Below are positions 9,530-21,906 of a DNA stretch of 60,912 nt, piece by piece. Both the position numbers and the translations under genes were made by a program. Where the stretch lies: positions 1-60,912 of the forward strand of contig NZ_MDEC01000029.1 of NCBI RefSeq assembly GCF_002939785.1, given 5' to 3'. Under the pieces are notes generated by a model, which saw only the letters and a list, made by a program, of their open reading frames with translations, made no database searches and was not told the DNA's origin. The stretch is from Xanthomonas codiaei. Its GTDB lineage: Bacteria > Pseudomonadota > Gammaproteobacteria > Xanthomonadales > Xanthomonadaceae. How positions within the stretch are numbered: position 1 is the first letter of the stretch; every line of letters begins with the position of its first letter.

Positions 9530-11254
9530 TTACTTGGCGTTGGCCTGGATGATCTTGCTCGGCTTCTCGCCGTGCTGGCGGATCATCCACCACTGGATCA
9601 ACAGACCCAGGCCGCCGTTGACCACCCAGTACAGCACCAGGCCGGCCGGCATGAAGGCCATCATGACGCCGAACACCAGCGGCATGAACTGCATCATCTT
9701 GGCCTGCATCGGGTCCATGCCCGGGGTCGGGGTCAGCTTCTGCGTCGCCCACATGATGGCGATGTTGAGCACCGGCAGGATGAAGTACGGGTCGCGCGCG
9801 GTCAGGTCCTGGATCCAGCCCAGCCACGGCGCTTGGCGCAATTCCACCGACTCCACCAGCACCCAGTACAGCGCGAAGAAGATCGGCATCTGGATCAGCA
9901 GCGGCAGGCAGCCGCCCATCGGGTTGATCTTTTCCTTCTTGAACAGCTCCATCGTCGCCTGCTGGTACTTGACGCGATCGTCGCCGTAACGCTCCTTCAG
10001 CTGCGCTAGGCGCGGCTGGAAGCGACGCATCTTGGCACCGGACTTGTACTGCGCGGCAGACAACGGATACAGCGCCAGACGCAGCAACACCACCAGGCCG
10101 ATGATGGCCCAGCCCCAGTTGTGCAGGAAGCTGTGCAGGTGGCTCAGCACCCAGAACAGGCCCTGGCCGATGATGGCCATGATGGAGAAGCGGCTGTAGT
10201 CGACCACCCGGTCCAACCCCTTCACGTCTTCCTTGGCGATCTGGCTGACCAACTTCGGACCCACCCACAGGCGTGCCTCGGTGCTGGCGGTCTGGCCCGG
10301 CGCCACGGTGAAGGCCGGGCCACGCAGCTCGGCCACGTCGCGCGGGCCGTCCTGGGCCAGCACGTACAGCGAGGCCTGGTCCTTCTGCGGAATCCATGCG
10401 GTAAAGAAGTGGTGCTGCAGCAGCGCCACCCAGCCACCGGTGATCTGGCGATTCAGGCCGCCGTCGTCCATGTAGTCCTTGAACGCGCGGCGCTCATAGC
10501 CCTCCTGCGGGCTGTACCAGGTCGCCCCGTTGAAGCTGAAGGAGTCCGGGTTGGTCATGCCGCGGCTGAGGATGGTCGGCACCCGGCTCAGCTTGCGGAA
10601 CACATAGCCGTTCCATGCCGCGCCGCTCTTGTTGATCACCTCGTCCTTGATCGAGATCGCATAGCGGCCGCGCTCCAGGGTGAAGGTGCGGCGGATCGAC
10701 ACACCGTTGGGGCCATTCCAGATAAACGGCACCACCAGGGTGTTCTGGCCCTTGGCCAGTTCGAACGTGGTGCCCGGCTGCTCGGCGCGGAAGCCACCCA
10801 CGCCCGGCACCGGCGAGTGCTCGCTGGCCCAGCCGCTGGTGGCGTTATAGGGGTGCGCCGCATCTTCGGTCAGCAGGCTGACCGGCGCGGTGCCGTCCTT
10901 GGTCTGCGGGAACTGCAGCAGCTCGGCATCCAGCACGCTGCGGCCATCCAGCTTCAGGCGCAGCACGTCCGAGGTCAGCGTGATGACCGGCGCAGCGCCA
11001 GCCGCTGCCGGGGTCGCTGTCGTGGTGCTGGTGGCCGTCGGCGCTGCACCCGGCACCCCCGCCTGCGGGATCGCCTGGGCGGCAGGCACATTGGTCGCTG
11101 GCGCTGAGGCATCCGGATCGCGCGCCGCCGGCACCGCCTGGGTGGCCACCGCGGCCGGTGCATTGGCCGCCGCCTTGTCCTTGCCCCACTCCATCCACAG
11201 CAGCGCCGCGACCATCAGCCAGGCAAAAATCAGGAAAACACGGGTCTGGTTCAT
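9530..11254 (-). CDS. yidC: Membrane protein insertase YidC
   Basis: Inner membrane insertase and chaperone, acting with or without SecYEG. The 574 residues open with the N-terminal anchor ([20 protein letters not shown]), followed by an Ala/Thr-rich linker, a large periplasmic domain to about residue 350, and the conserved C-terminal five-helix core ([58 protein letters not shown]). Length is normal for a proteobacterial YidC. It follows rnpA by 25 bases, so rpmH-rnpA-yidC probably form one unit. The small yidD gene found between rnpA and yidC in many bacteria is absent here. A hairpin terminator follows. Confidence 0.97.
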   Translation of the reverse strand: MNQTRVFLIFAWLMVAALLWMEWGKDKAAANAPAAVATQAVPAARDPDASAPATNVPAAQAIPQAGVPGAAPTATSTTTATPAAAGAAPVITLTSDVLRLKLDGRSVLDAELLQFPQTKDGTAPVSLLTEDAAHPYNATSGWASEHSPVPGVGGFRAEQPGTTFELAKGQNTLVVPFIWNGPNGVSIRRTFTLERGRYAISIKDEVINKSGAAWNGYVFRKLSRVPTILSRGMTNPDSFSFNGATWYSPQEGYERRAFKDYMDDGGLNRQITGGWVALLQHHFFTAWIPQKDQASLYVLAQDGPRDVAELRGPAFTVAPGQTASTEARLWVGPKLVSQIAKEDVKGLDRVVDYSRFSIMAIIGQGLFWVLSHLHSFLHNWGWAIIGLVVLLRLALYPLSAAQYKSGAKMRRFQPRLAQLKERYGDDRVKYQQATMELFKKEKINPMGGCLPLLIQMPIFFALYWVLVESVELRQAPWLGWIQDLTARDPYFILPVLNIAIMWATQKLTPTPGMDPMQAKMMQFMPLVFGVMMAFMPAGLVLYWVVNGGLGLLIQWWMIRQHGEKPSKIIQANAK

Positions 11255-11279
11255 CGGGCAGCAACTCGCTCAGTCGGAA

Positions 11280-11714
11280 CTACTGTTCCGGCTCTGTCGG
11301 GGAAAGGGAGGATGGGTGCATCCTGGCGGGCGGCATTGTGCCGGGCGCGGCAGGCAGGGGCAATGCGCCGGCACGGCGCAGCAGGCGCACGAAGGCGTCG
11401 CGAATCTGTGGATTGGTCGCCTTGGCAGCTGCCGAACGCGCCACAATCACATAGTCGCCACCGGCCAGCTCGGGCAGCAGGTGGCGCATGGCATCGCGCA
11501 GGACGCGCTTGATGCGGTTGCGACCGACCGCGCGGGTATCGACCTTGCGCGACACCGCCATGCCCAGGCGCGGCGGTGTGTCGCCGGTACGCCAATGCAG
11601 GCTGAGCAGCGGATCGGAGATCCGACGCGCGGTGTCGAAGACAATCGTATATTGCGCACGCGTACAAACCCGCGCAGAGCGAGGAAATCGCCTGCACGGG
11701 TTCGATACGTTCAC
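11280..11714 (-). CDS. rnpA: Ribonuclease P protein component
   Basis: Protein subunit of RNase P, which assists the RNA in removing 5' leaders from pre-tRNAs. The 144-residue basic protein has the family core: [28 protein letters not shown] and the signature [15 protein letters not shown] chose GTG at 11714 (product [10 protein letters not shown]) because it begins just before the conserved N-terminus and has GAGG upstream. The open frame extends upstream through rpmH in another frame, which is spurious. It sits between rpmH and yidC, the conserved order. Confidence 0.95.
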   Translation of the reverse strand: MNVSNPCRRFPRSARVCTRAQYTIVFDTARRISDPLLSLHWRTGDTPPRLGMAVSRKVDTRAVGRNRIKRVLRDAMRHLLPELAGGDYVIVARSAAAKATNPQIRDAFVRLLRRAGALPLPAAPGTMPPARMHPSSLSPTEPEQ

Positions 11715-11752
11715 GGTAGGAACTGCCTCGGCCGCAGGGAGCGGCGCGGCAA

Positions 11753-11893
11753 TCAAGCGCTCAGGCGCTTGCGGCCCTTGGCGCGGCGGCGAGCCAGGAT
11801 CTTGCGGCCGTCGGCGGTTGCCATACGTGCGCGGAAGCCATGGTCGCGTGCTCGCTTCAGGTTGCTGGGTTGGAAAGTACGCTTGGTGGCCAT
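11753..11893 (-). CDS. rpmH: 50S ribosomal protein L34
   Basis: Very short ribosomal protein, 46 residues, starting [20 protein letters not shown] and ending [12 protein letters not shown], unmistakable L34. It is the first gene of the leftward rpmH-rnpA-yidC unit, divergent from dnaA, and has a near-consensus promoter at 11932-11959. Its stop is 38 bases before the rnpA GTG. Confidence 0.98.
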
Positions 11894-11931
11894 GGGGCCC
11901 TCTGCATGAATGGAAACGGTGAACCGGAGAT

Positions 11932-11959
11932 TTTATAGGACCGCATGAGCGTGGGTCAA
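11932..11959 (-). promoter_or_regulatory. Sigma-70 promoter of rpmH
   Basis: Minus strand TTGACC, a 16-base spacer, then TATAAA. Expected transcript start is near 11925, giving a leader of about 30 bases. Confidence 0.75.
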
Positions 11960-11999
11960 CTCCCCTGCCGGCCGGACCGTGACCGACAGCGCTGCGTCC

Positions 12000-12020
12000 T
12001 GTGGATGGACCTGTGAATAA
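12000..12020 (-). promoter_or_regulatory. DnaA box(es) upstream of dnaA
   Basis: TTATTCACA on the minus strand (12020-12012) fits TTWTNCACA exactly; CCATCCACA (12008-12000) is a weaker neighbour. They lie about 115 bases before the dnaA ATG and could mediate autoregulation or contribute to the origin. Confidence 0.6.
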
Positions 12021-12133
12021 GTCTGGGAAAAGCGGGCCTGCGGTGCTAGGCTGGTCCATCCTCTTTTCACTTCCGGGCTGCGTGCACGGCGCCTTGCTGC
12101 GCGCCGCAGCCAGCAACAGATGATCACACTTTG

Positions 12134-13462
12134 ATGGATGCTTGGCCCCGCTGTCTGGAACGTCTCGAAGCCGAATTCCCGCCCGAAGATGTCCACACCT
12201 GGTTGAAACCCCTGCAAGCCGAAGATCGCGGCGACAGCATCGTGCTGTACGCCCCAAACGCCTTCATCGTCGACCAGGTCCGCGAACGCTACCTGCCCCG
12301 CATCCGCGAGTTGCTGGCCTATTTCGCCGGAAACGGCGAGGTGGCGCTGGCGGTGGGATCGCGACCGCGTGCGCCGGAACCGCTGCCCACACCGGCGGCG
12401 GCGCCCAGTGCGCCGGTCGCCGCGCCGATCGTGCCGTTCGCCGGCAATCTCGATTCGCACTACACCTTCGCCAACTTCGTGGAAGGCCGCAGCAACCAGC
12501 TTGGGCTGGCGGCAGCGATCCAGGCCGCGCAAAAGCCCGGCGACCGTGCGCATAACCCGCTGCTGCTGTACGGCAGTACCGGCCTGGGCAAGACCCACTT
12601 GATGTTCGCGGCCGGCAACGCGCTGCGCCAGGCCAACCCGGCCGCCAAGGTGATGTACCTGCGCTCGGAGCAGTTCTTCAGTGCCATGATCCGGGCGCTG
12701 CAGGACAAGGCGATGGACCAGTTCAAGCGCCAGTTCCAGCAGATCGATGCGCTGCTGATCGACGACATCCAGTTCTTCGCGGGCAAGGACCGCACGCAGG
12801 AGGAGTTCTTCCACACCTTCAACGCGCTGTTCGACGGCCGCCAGCAGATCATCCTGACCTGCGACCGCTACCCGCGTGAGGTCGAGGGCCTGGAACCGCG
12901 GCTCAAGTCGCGCCTGGCCTGGGGCCTGTCGGTGGCGATCGACCCGCCGGATTTCGAGACCCGCGCGGCGATCGTGCTGGCCAAGGCACGCGAGCGCGGC
13001 GCCGATATTCCGGACGACGTCGCGTTCCTGATCGCCAAGAAGATGCGTTCGAACGTGCGCGACCTCGAAGGGGCGCTCAATACGCTGGTGGCGCGGGCCA
13101 ATTTCACCGGGCGGGCGATCACGGTGGAATTCGCCCAGGAGACGCTGCGCGACCTGCTGCGCGCGCAGCAACAGGCCATCGGCATCCCCAACATCCAGAA
13201 GACCGTGGCCGACTACTACGGCTTGCAGATGAAGGACCTGCTCTCCAAGCGGCGCACCCGCTCGCTGGCGCGCCCGCGTCAGGTGGCGATGGCGCTGGCC
13301 AAGGAGCTCACCGAACACAGCCTGCCCGAGATCGGCGATGCCTTCGCCGGCCGCGACCACACCACCGTGCTGCATGCCTGTCGGCAGATCCGCACGCTGA
13401 TGGAGGCCGACGGCAAGCTGCGCGAGGACTGGGAAAAGTTGATCCGCAAGCTCAGCGAATGA
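12134..13462 (+). CDS. dnaA: Chromosomal replication initiator DnaA
   Basis: ATP-dependent initiator that binds DnaA boxes and melts the origin. The 442 residues contain domain I ([16 protein letters not shown]), a short linker, the AAA+ domain with Walker [10 protein letters not shown] (about residue 150) and Walker [10 protein letters not shown], and the C-terminal DNA-binding domain with the DnaA signature [17 protein letters not shown] use the ATG at 12134; the in-frame TTG directly before it is an alternative. The gene is divergent from rpmH and followed by the oriC candidate and dnaN. Upstream and downstream DnaA boxes suggest autoregulation. Confidence 0.98.
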   Translation: MDAWPRCLERLEAEFPPEDVHTWLKPLQAEDRGDSIVLYAPNAFIVDQVRERYLPRIRELLAYFAGNGEVALAVGSRPRAPEPLPTPAAAPSAPVAAPIVPFAGNLDSHYTFANFVEGRSNQLGLAAAIQAAQKPGDRAHNPLLLYGSTGLGKTHLMFAAGNALRQANPAAKVMYLRSEQFFSAMIRALQDKAMDQFKRQFQQIDALLIDDIQFFAGKDRTQEEFFHTFNALFDGRQQIILTCDRYPREVEGLEPRLKSRLAWGLSVAIDPPDFETRAAIVLAKARERGADIPDDVAFLIAKKMRSNVRDLEGALNTLVARANFTGRAITVEFAQETLRDLLRAQQQAIGIPNIQKTVADYYGLQMKDLLSKRRTRSLARPRQVAMALAKELTEHSLPEIGDAFAGRDHTTVLHACRQIRTLMEADGKLREDWEKLIRKLSE

Positions 13463-13738
13463 GGGTTCGAGGCCCTTTTCGGCACGCTTGGAAAAAAGCG
13501 TGGATCAGTTGGGGTCAAATGCGGGAGAATCTGTGGATAACGTTGCGCCGAGGTTGGTACGGAAAACTATCCACAGGTTTTACCGCGCCACCAGGGGCAG
13601 TAGTCCAACGGCTTTCGGGTGCTGAAATTCCTTTAAGAACAAGACGTTATGGTGGTTATCCGCTGAAAACGGCCCTACCATCACCACCAAGCTTTTGATT
13701 TATCCATTTATTTTTAAAGCATAGGGGCACGGAACCAC
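13463..13738. other. oriC: Candidate oriC between dnaA and dnaN
   Basis: This 276-base gap holds a perfect DnaA box on the minus strand (TTATCCACA, 13540-13532), a one-mismatch box CTATCCACA (13567-13575), weaker TTATCCGCT (13656-13664) and TTATCCATT (13700-13708), and an AT-rich end (13690-13730) suited to unwinding just before dnaN. It also contains the dnaN promoter region. The dnaN-recF gap is the competing or additional candidate. Confidence 0.65.
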
Positions 13739-14839
13739 ATGCGTTTTACACTGCAGCGCGAAGCCTTCCTCAAACCGTTGGCCCAGGTGGTCAATGTGGT
13801 CGAACGCCGTCAAACCCTGCCGGTTCTGGCAAACCTGCTGGTGCAGGTGAAGGACGGCCAGGTGTCATTGACCGGTACCGATCTGGAAGTGGAAATGATC
13901 TCGCGCACGATGGTGGAAGATGCGCAAGATGGCGAAACCACGATCCCGGCGCGCAAGCTGTTCGATATCTTGCGTGCACTGCCAGACGGCAGCCGCGTCA
14001 CCATCTCTCAGACCGGCGACAAGGTTACGGTGCAGGCAGGACGCAGCCGGTTCACGCTGGCCACCCTGCCCGCCAACGACTTCCCGTCTGTTGACGAAGT
14101 CGAAGCCACCGAACGCGTGGCTGTGCCGGAGGCAGGCCTGAAGGAACTGATCGAGCGCACGGCGTTCGCGATGGCGCAGCAAGACGTGCGCTATTACCTC
14201 AATGGCCTACTGTTCGACCTGCGCGATGGTCTGCTGCGTTGCGTGGCGACCGATGGCCACCGTCTGGCCCTGTGCGAAACCGAGCTGGAGAATTCCGGTG
14301 GTGCAAAGCGCCAGATCATCGTGCCGCGCAAGGGCGTGACCGAGTTGCTGCGCCTGCTGGAAGCGGCAGACCGTGAGGTCGAGCTGGAAGTCGGTCGTAG
14401 CCATATCCGCGTCAAGCGCGGCGATGTCACCTTCACTTCCAAGCTGATCGATGGCCGCTTCCCCGATTACGAGGCGGTGATTCCGATCGGCGCCGATCGT
14501 GAGGTCAAGGTGGATCGCGAAGCGCTGCGTGCCTCGCTGCAGCGTGCGGCGATTCTGTCGAACGAGAAGTACCGCGGCGTGCGCGTGGAGGTCTCGCCGG
14601 GTCAGCTGAAGATCAGCGCCCACAATCCCGAGCAGGAAGAGGCCCAGGAAGAGATCGAGGCAGACACCAAGGTCGACGACCTGGCCATAGGCTTCAACGT
14701 GAACTATCTGCTGGACGCCCTGTCCGCGCTGCGCGACGAGCACGTGGTCATCCAGCTGCGCGATGCGAATTCGTCTGCCTTGGTGCGTGAGGCCAGCAGC
14801 GAGAAATCGCGTCATGTGGTGATGCCGCTGCGCCTCTGA
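13739..14839 (+). CDS. dnaN: DNA polymerase III beta subunit (sliding clamp)
   Basis: Homodimeric ring that tethers DNA polymerase III and other repair factors to DNA. The 366-residue product begins MRFTLQREAFLKPLAQVVNV and ends with the conserved clamp tail HVVMPLRL; the three repeated clamp domains span the whole length (for example LPVLANLLVQVKDGQVSLTG, RYYLNGLLFDL, ATDGHRLALCE). Standard length and start. It follows the oriC candidate and is closed by a parS-type palindrome and a strong terminator, so it is probably transcribed apart from recF. Confidence 0.98.
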   Translation: MRFTLQREAFLKPLAQVVNVVERRQTLPVLANLLVQVKDGQVSLTGTDLEVEMISRTMVEDAQDGETTIPARKLFDILRALPDGSRVTISQTGDKVTVQAGRSRFTLATLPANDFPSVDEVEATERVAVPEAGLKELIERTAFAMAQQDVRYYLNGLLFDLRDGLLRCVATDGHRLALCETELENSGGAKRQIIVPRKGVTELLRLLEAADREVELEVGRSHIRVKRGDVTFTSKLIDGRFPDYEAVIPIGADREVKVDREALRASLQRAAILSNEKYRGVRVEVSPGQLKISAHNPEQEEAQEEIEADTKVDDLAIGFNVNYLLDALSALRDEHVVIQLRDANSSALVREASSEKSRHVVMPLRL

Positions 14840-14845
14840 CCTTGC

Positions 14846-14859
14846 GTTCCACGTGGAAC
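14846..14859. other. parS-type partition site 1
   Basis: Perfect palindrome GTTCCACGTGGAAC seven bases after the dnaN stop. It matches the ParB-binding parS consensus of Pseudomonas-type chromosomes (TGTTCCACGTGGAACA) at the whole 14-bp core. Confidence 0.85.
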
Positions 14860-14865
14860 ACGGAA

Positions 14866-14889
14866 AGCCCGGCGAAAGCCGGGCTTTTT
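14866..14889 (+). terminator. Terminator behind dnaN
   Basis: AGCCCGGC-GAAA-GCCGGGCT stem-loop followed by a T run, a classic intrinsic terminator. Confidence 0.9.
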
Positions 14890-15816
14890 CGTGGGCGAAG
14901 TTCCACAGACAAAGCCGAGCCTTGGATAAGGCAGGACGTCCTGGCAACGAGAAGGGGGGCTGCAGTCGTGCATCGATGCTCCCAGGCGTCAGTGGCTCGA
15001 TGTTGAGGCACACCCCGGGCATATCTCTTCGGACGATAAGCGTTCCCGATGCGCGGTGTCGACTGACGACAGGCAACAACGGTTGTCTGGGCGAGCTACC
15101 GCAGACAGATGCTTGGCTGCAGTACGGGGGATCGCCTTTGCGGTACGCAACGACGAGATACGCCGGCCGAAAGACCACGTTCCTCGGAGCAGTGATCTGC
15201 ATTGAATGCGCTGGATGAATGGAGCTTCTCGCTACTACCCCACCCAATCGCATCGCACGCCTGGAAAGTTGCCAGTGAAAACGCACTGGAGAGACCAAGT
15301 CTCACCAGTTGGCTTCTGAGTACTAGATTGATCAACATCAAATGAGGTGGGGTGCTGGTCGAGCTCAACCAGCAGGTCTCATAAGTGCGAGAGACAAGTC
15401 CGCCGACCTCGTCTCTGCTCTCGCGGCTCCTGCGTCATGTTGAAGTCCCTGACTTGCAGCCTGCTCCACCCTCAAGGAGCTGCCGGTTTTGACTTATGCA
15501 CATCTGCTTCTGCTTTTAAATCTATAAATAACTTAAGAGCTTTGTAGTGATGGTAGGAGCAGATTTCGCCGAAAAGTAGGTTAAGTGTCTGTTTTAGATC
15601 GACTTTAATGGCTCGAAACCCTGTGTTTTAAGGCCTGTTTTCAGCCTGATAGCTTGTGGACAAGTCTTTCCAGGGTCTCCATCCGCTTTTTTGTCCCCAA
15701 GTTATCCCCAGGCTACGGCCTGACAGGTTTCGAAGCTGACTGCGCGCACGCCGCTCAATCACGTATCCTCCGCTGCGACCGGAAACTCCGGATCACAGCC
15801 CGGAGTATTCCAATCG
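14890..15816. other. Long non-coding gap between dnaN and recF with DnaA boxes
   Basis: More than 900 bases with no supported gene; the open frames lack family features and ribosome sites. The right half is notably AT-rich (about 15480-15620). It holds a consensus DnaA box TTATGCACA (15494-15502), one-mismatch TTGTCCACA on the minus strand (15663-15655) and TTATCCCCA (15702-15710). It could be part of the origin or a DnaA-titrating region, and must contain the recF promoter. Confidence 0.55.
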
Positions 15817-16923
15817 ATGCACGTAGTGCGGTTGTCCATCCATCGACTGCGTCGATTCGAGACAGTGGAGCTCTACCCTGCCGGCGCGCTGAACCTGCTG
15901 ACGGGTGACAACGGCGCAGGCAAGACCAGCGTGCTCGAGGCACTGCACCTGATGGCCTATGGCCGTAGCTTCCGCGGCCGGGTGCGCGATGGATTGATCC
16001 AGCAGGGCGCCAACGAGCTGGAGGTCTTCGTGGAATGGCGCGAGGGCAGCGGCACCGCACTGGCCCGCACGCGGCGCGCTGGCCTTCGCCATAGTGGGCA
16101 GGAATGGACGGGGCGGCTCGACGGAGAGGATGTCGCCCAGCTTGGGACCCTTTGCGCGGCGCTTGCCGTGGTGACATTCGAGCCCGGGAGCCATGTCCTG
16201 ATCAGCGGTGGGGGCGAACCGCGTCGGCGCTTCCTGGATTGGGGCTTGTTCCACGTGGAACCTGACTTCTTGGCGCTATGGCGTCGCTATGCGCGTGCAC
16301 TCAAGCAGCGCAATGCCCTGCTCAAGCAGGGGGCGCAGCCCAGGATGCTGGATGCCTGGGACCATGAGCTTGCCGAGTCGGGAGAAACACTTACCTCCAG
16401 GCGACTGCGCTACCTAGAACGACTGCAGGAGTGCCTGATCCCGGTCGCCACCGCCATCGCACCCTCCCTGGGGCTGTCTGCGTTGAGTTTTGCCCCGGGG
16501 TGGAAACGTCACGAGGTGTCGCTGGCAGATGCCTTGCTGCTGGCACGCGAGCGCGATCGCCAGAACGGCTATACCTCGCAGGGGCCGCACCGCGCCGACT
16601 GGGCGCCGCAGTTCGCTGTGCTTCCCGGCAAGGATGCGCTGTCGCGGGGCCAGGCCAAGCTCACTGCCCTGGCCTGCCTGCTCGCCCAGGCGGAAGACTT
16701 TGCCCGAGAGCGCGGCGAATGGCCGGTGATCGCGCTGGATGACCTTGGGTCCGAGCTGGACCGTCACCACCAGGCCAGTGTGCTGCAGCGACTGGCGCAG
16801 GCCCCGGCGCAGGTTCTGATCACGGCGACCGAGACGCCGCCAGGGCTGGCCGACGCCGGCGGGTTACTGCACCGGTTCCACGTGGAACACGGCGCGCTCA
16901 TCCAGCAGGCGGCCTTGTCGTGA
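15817..16923 (+). CDS. recF: DNA replication and repair protein RecF
   Basis: SMC-like ATPase that with RecO and RecR loads RecA at single-strand gaps and stalled forks. The 368 residues carry Walker [15 protein letters not shown] near residue 30, the ABC signature region [17 protein letters not shown], and Walker [14 protein letters not shown]. Normal length and start ([19 protein letters not shown]). Two perfect parS palindromes lie inside the coding sequence, each translated as Phe-His-Val-Glu. It is followed by gyrB with its own promoter. Confidence 0.97.
   Translation: MHVVRLSIHRLRRFETVELYPAGALNLLTGDNGAGKTSVLEALHLMAYGRSFRGRVRDGLIQQGANELEVFVEWREGSGTALARTRRAGLRHSGQEWTGRLDGEDVAQLGTLCAALAVVTFEPGSHVLISGGGEPRRRFLDWGLFHVEPDFLALWRRYARALKQRNALLKQGAQPRMLDAWDHELAESGETLTSRRLRYLERLQECLIPVATAIAPSLGLSALSFAPGWKRHEVSLADALLLARERDRQNGYTSQGPHRADWAPQFAVLPGKDALSRGQAKLTALACLLAQAEDFARERGEWPVIALDDLGSELDRHHQASVLQRLAQAPAQVLITATETPPGLADAGGLLHRFHVEHGALIQQAALS
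16248..16261. other. parS-type partition site 2 (inside recF)
   Basis: Perfect GTTCCACGTGGAAC within the recF reading frame, preceded by T and followed by C as in the Pseudomonas-type 16-bp parS. In frame it reads F-H-V-E. Confidence 0.85.
16875..16888. other. parS-type partition site 3 (end of recF)
   Basis: Third perfect GTTCCACGTGGAAC, about 35 bases before the recF stop, again encoding F-H-V-E. Confidence 0.85.
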
Positions 16924-19482
<2,559 letters not shown>

Positions 19483-19549
19483 GCCGCCGTTGTCGGACCG
19501 GCGCAGCGCCATGGTGCTGTGTCGGCGATACGGCGTTCGCAGGACGACG

Positions 19550-20386
19550 ATGCGCACAGATCTCCCCCATTCCCCGGCGCAGCCCGGTGCCGCTGGCAAG
19601 CCGCCGCTGCTGCCGGTGCTGCTCGCTTTCGGCATCGATGCACTGATCGCCATCGGTCTGTTGCTGAGCCTGAGCGTGGCCGGTTTCGCGTTATGGGGCG
19701 CGTTCCGCGGCATCGCCCACGTACAGGCGGCCAAGGCGCAGGGCCTGACGCCCTCGCCCGCCGAGGTCATGGCCGCGATCGGCCAACCCGGGGTGATGGT
19801 GCAATTGCTTACCGCCCTGGTCAGCACCGCCACCCCGGCAGTACTGCTGTATTACTGGCGCCGCCGCGCAAGCGCGCGCGAGCAGGCCGACTCGCGCGCG
19901 GCAGTGCGGCGGACTTCCACCTGGGGCTGGACAGCATTGGTCGCGGCGGCGGTCTTCCTGCTCAGCAACCTGGTCAGCGTGGCGGCCTCGGCGCTGGGCA
20001 TCAAGCCGGTGCCGACCAACCTGCCGCTGATGGAAGAGGCCATCGAGCAATGGCCACTGGCGCTGACGATCTTTGCGGTGCTGATCGCGCCGGCGTACGA
20101 AGAACTGCTGTTCCGGCGGGTGCTGTTTGGCCGCCTGCTGGCCGCCGGCCGCCCCTGGCTGGGTGTGGTGCTCAGCGGCGTGTTGTTCGCGTTGGTGCAT
20201 GAGGTGCCCGGCATCAGCGGCAATGGCCCGGCCGCCATCGTCCAGCTATGGCTGGTCTACGGCAGCATGGGTGCAGCATTTGCCTGGTTGTACTGGCGCA
20301 CCGGCACCTTGTGGGCGCCCATCGCCGCCCATGGCATCAACAATGCCACCGCCCTGGCTGCGCTGTATTTCTTCGGCTTCGGCTAA
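19550..20386 (+). CDS. CPBP family intramembrane metalloprotease
   Basis: Multi-pass membrane protein of the CAAX protease / bacteriocin-processing (Abi) family. The 278 residues hold about seven hydrophobic helices. The family motifs are present: EExxxR (YEELLFRRVLFGRL), FxxxH (FALVHEVPG) and the final HxxxN (HGINNATALAAL), which together make the membrane-embedded zinc site. I chose the ATG at 19550 (MRTDLPHSPAQPG) with AGGA upstream rather than a TTG at 19490. It follows gyrB by 67 bases and may be read from the same transcript. Substrate unknown. Confidence 0.82.
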   Translation: MRTDLPHSPAQPGAAGKPPLLPVLLAFGIDALIAIGLLLSLSVAGFALWGAFRGIAHVQAAKAQGLTPSPAEVMAAIGQPGVMVQLLTALVSTATPAVLLYYWRRRASAREQADSRAAVRRTSTWGWTALVAAAVFLLSNLVSVAASALGIKPVPTNLPLMEEAIEQWPLALTIFAVLIAPAYEELLFRRVLFGRLLAAGRPWLGVVLSGVLFALVHEVPGISGNGPAAIVQLWLVYGSMGAAFAWLYWRTGTLWAPIAAHGINNATALAALYFFGFG

Positions 20387-20822
20387 GAGCGGCCAGCAAA
20401 ACGACTGCGCGGCCCCCAGGCGGGCGCGGTCGTGACCGGAATAGGTATGTAGCACTCGTACATCCCGGTTCCTCCGCGCCATCTGCACCCACCTGACGAC
20501 CGCTCGCCATGTTTTCTTGGGCGCTCCAAGCGTGGCGGACAGAATGGCCGCGCAACCGCCGCGCGGGTGCGGACGGGGCCCTGACATGCTGAGCACTGGT
20601 CGCCGTTACGGGCCCTGTGCGTCATCCACATGATCTCCGGCAATCGACCGCTGCGCTCTCCTCGCCAGCGGTCAGCCCGACATCGCCTGCGCGCGCCGCG
20701 TCCAGCGCGGCAATGGTATGCGCGGCCTACAGTTGGCTATGTTTTTACGGGCAATCCAGCTCGCTTGACGAAAAGTTAAGACGAGCCTGCCAAAATGGCC
20801 CACAGGGTTACAGGGGGATCCA
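20387..20822. other. Intergenic gap before the M48 lipoprotein
   Basis: No supported gene. A possible weak promoter (TTGACG at 20765-20770) lies near the right end, and GGGGG close to the next ATG can serve as ribosome site. Confidence 0.4.
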
Positions 20823-21629
20823 ATGAAAGCCAAGCGGTTGATCGTTATTGCCGTGCTCGCATTGACGGCGTGTGCCACCACGACCTCGCCGACCGGGCGT
20901 CGCCAGGTGGTGGGAGGCGTGTCGCAGGAACAGCTTGACCAGTTGGGTGCGCAGTCTTTTGCGCAGACCAAGGCCAAGGAGAAGGTCAGCACCGACGGCC
21001 GGCAGAACGCCTACGTCCAATGCGTGGTCAATGCGCTGGTGGCGCAATTGCCGCCGCAGTGGCGTGAGACCAAATGGGAGACCGCGCTGTTCGTCGACGA
21101 CGAAGCCAATGCGTTCGCCCTGCCCGGCGGCAAGGTCGGCGTCAATACCGGCATCTTCACCGTGGCCAAGACCCAGGACCAACTGGCGGCCGTGCTGGGG
21201 CATGAAATCGGCCACGTGATTTCGCGGCATCACGAAGAACGCATCACCCGCCAGCTCGGCGCGCAGACCGGGCTTGGGATCATCGGTGCCCTGGCCGGTG
21301 CGGCGTACGGCGACGGGGCGGCCACTGCGGTCAACCAGGTCGGTGGCATGACGGCTCAGACAGTGTTCCTATTACCCGGCTCGCGCACCCAGGAAAGCGA
21401 GGCTGACGTCGTCGGGCAGCGATTGATGGCCCAGGCCGGGTTCGATCCGGCCCAGGCGGTCAACCTGTGGCAGAACATGATGGCCGCCAGTGGCAACCGT
21501 CAGCCGCAGTGGCTGTCCACGCATCCCGATCCGGCCAACCGCATCCGTGAGCTGCAGGCCGACGTCAATCAGCTAGAGCCCGTCTACCAGCAGGCCCAGC
21601 AAGCTGGGCGCAAGCCGAAGTGCGGCTGA
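20823..21629 (+). CDS. M48 family metalloprotease, lipoprotein
   Basis: Envelope zinc metalloprotease of the type involved in outer membrane protein quality control (LoiP/BepA-like by family). The 268-residue precursor has a lipoprotein signal peptide with lipobox LTAC (Cys about residue 17). The zinc motif is HEIGHVISRHHEER near residue 126, and the third ligand Glu is in SRTQESEADVVGQRLM. It ends shortly after the repeat-free C-terminal helices, without the TPR domain of BepA. The ATG is preceded by a purine run. Probably monocistronic. Confidence 0.9.
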   Translation: MKAKRLIVIAVLALTACATTTSPTGRRQVVGGVSQEQLDQLGAQSFAQTKAKEKVSTDGRQNAYVQCVVNALVAQLPPQWRETKWETALFVDDEANAFALPGGKVGVNTGIFTVAKTQDQLAAVLGHEIGHVISRHHEERITRQLGAQTGLGIIGALAGAAYGDGAATAVNQVGGMTAQTVFLLPGSRTQESEADVVGQRLMAQAGFDPAQAVNLWQNMMAASGNRQPQWLSTHPDPANRIRELQADVNQLEPVYQQAQQAGRKPKCG

Positions 21630-21906
21630 TCGCGCGACCCGGCCGGACGTCCCGGCAGGATCCATGCAATCAACGGTGCGAAGCGTGCCGCGTCGGGCCG
21701 AGCGCACTGCCGCAGCCATGCGCGCCCTGCCGATGACGTCGCGTTAGCCGCCCTAAGCAGAGGCCGTTCATCCGGTTTGTCGCAACACAGCATGGAAACC
21801 GTTTTCGGGAACTGGGACTTTCTGCTAAGTTTGCCGGCTCAGATTTTTCGTACAGCTTCCATTCCGCTTTTCGTACCGCCCGACGGCGGCTCGTCCGAGG
21901 TGAAAC

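Noticed and set aside
14207..15298. Minus-strand frame of 363 codons across dnaN and the gap
   Set aside because: Overlaps dnaN antisense, no ribosome site or known domain.
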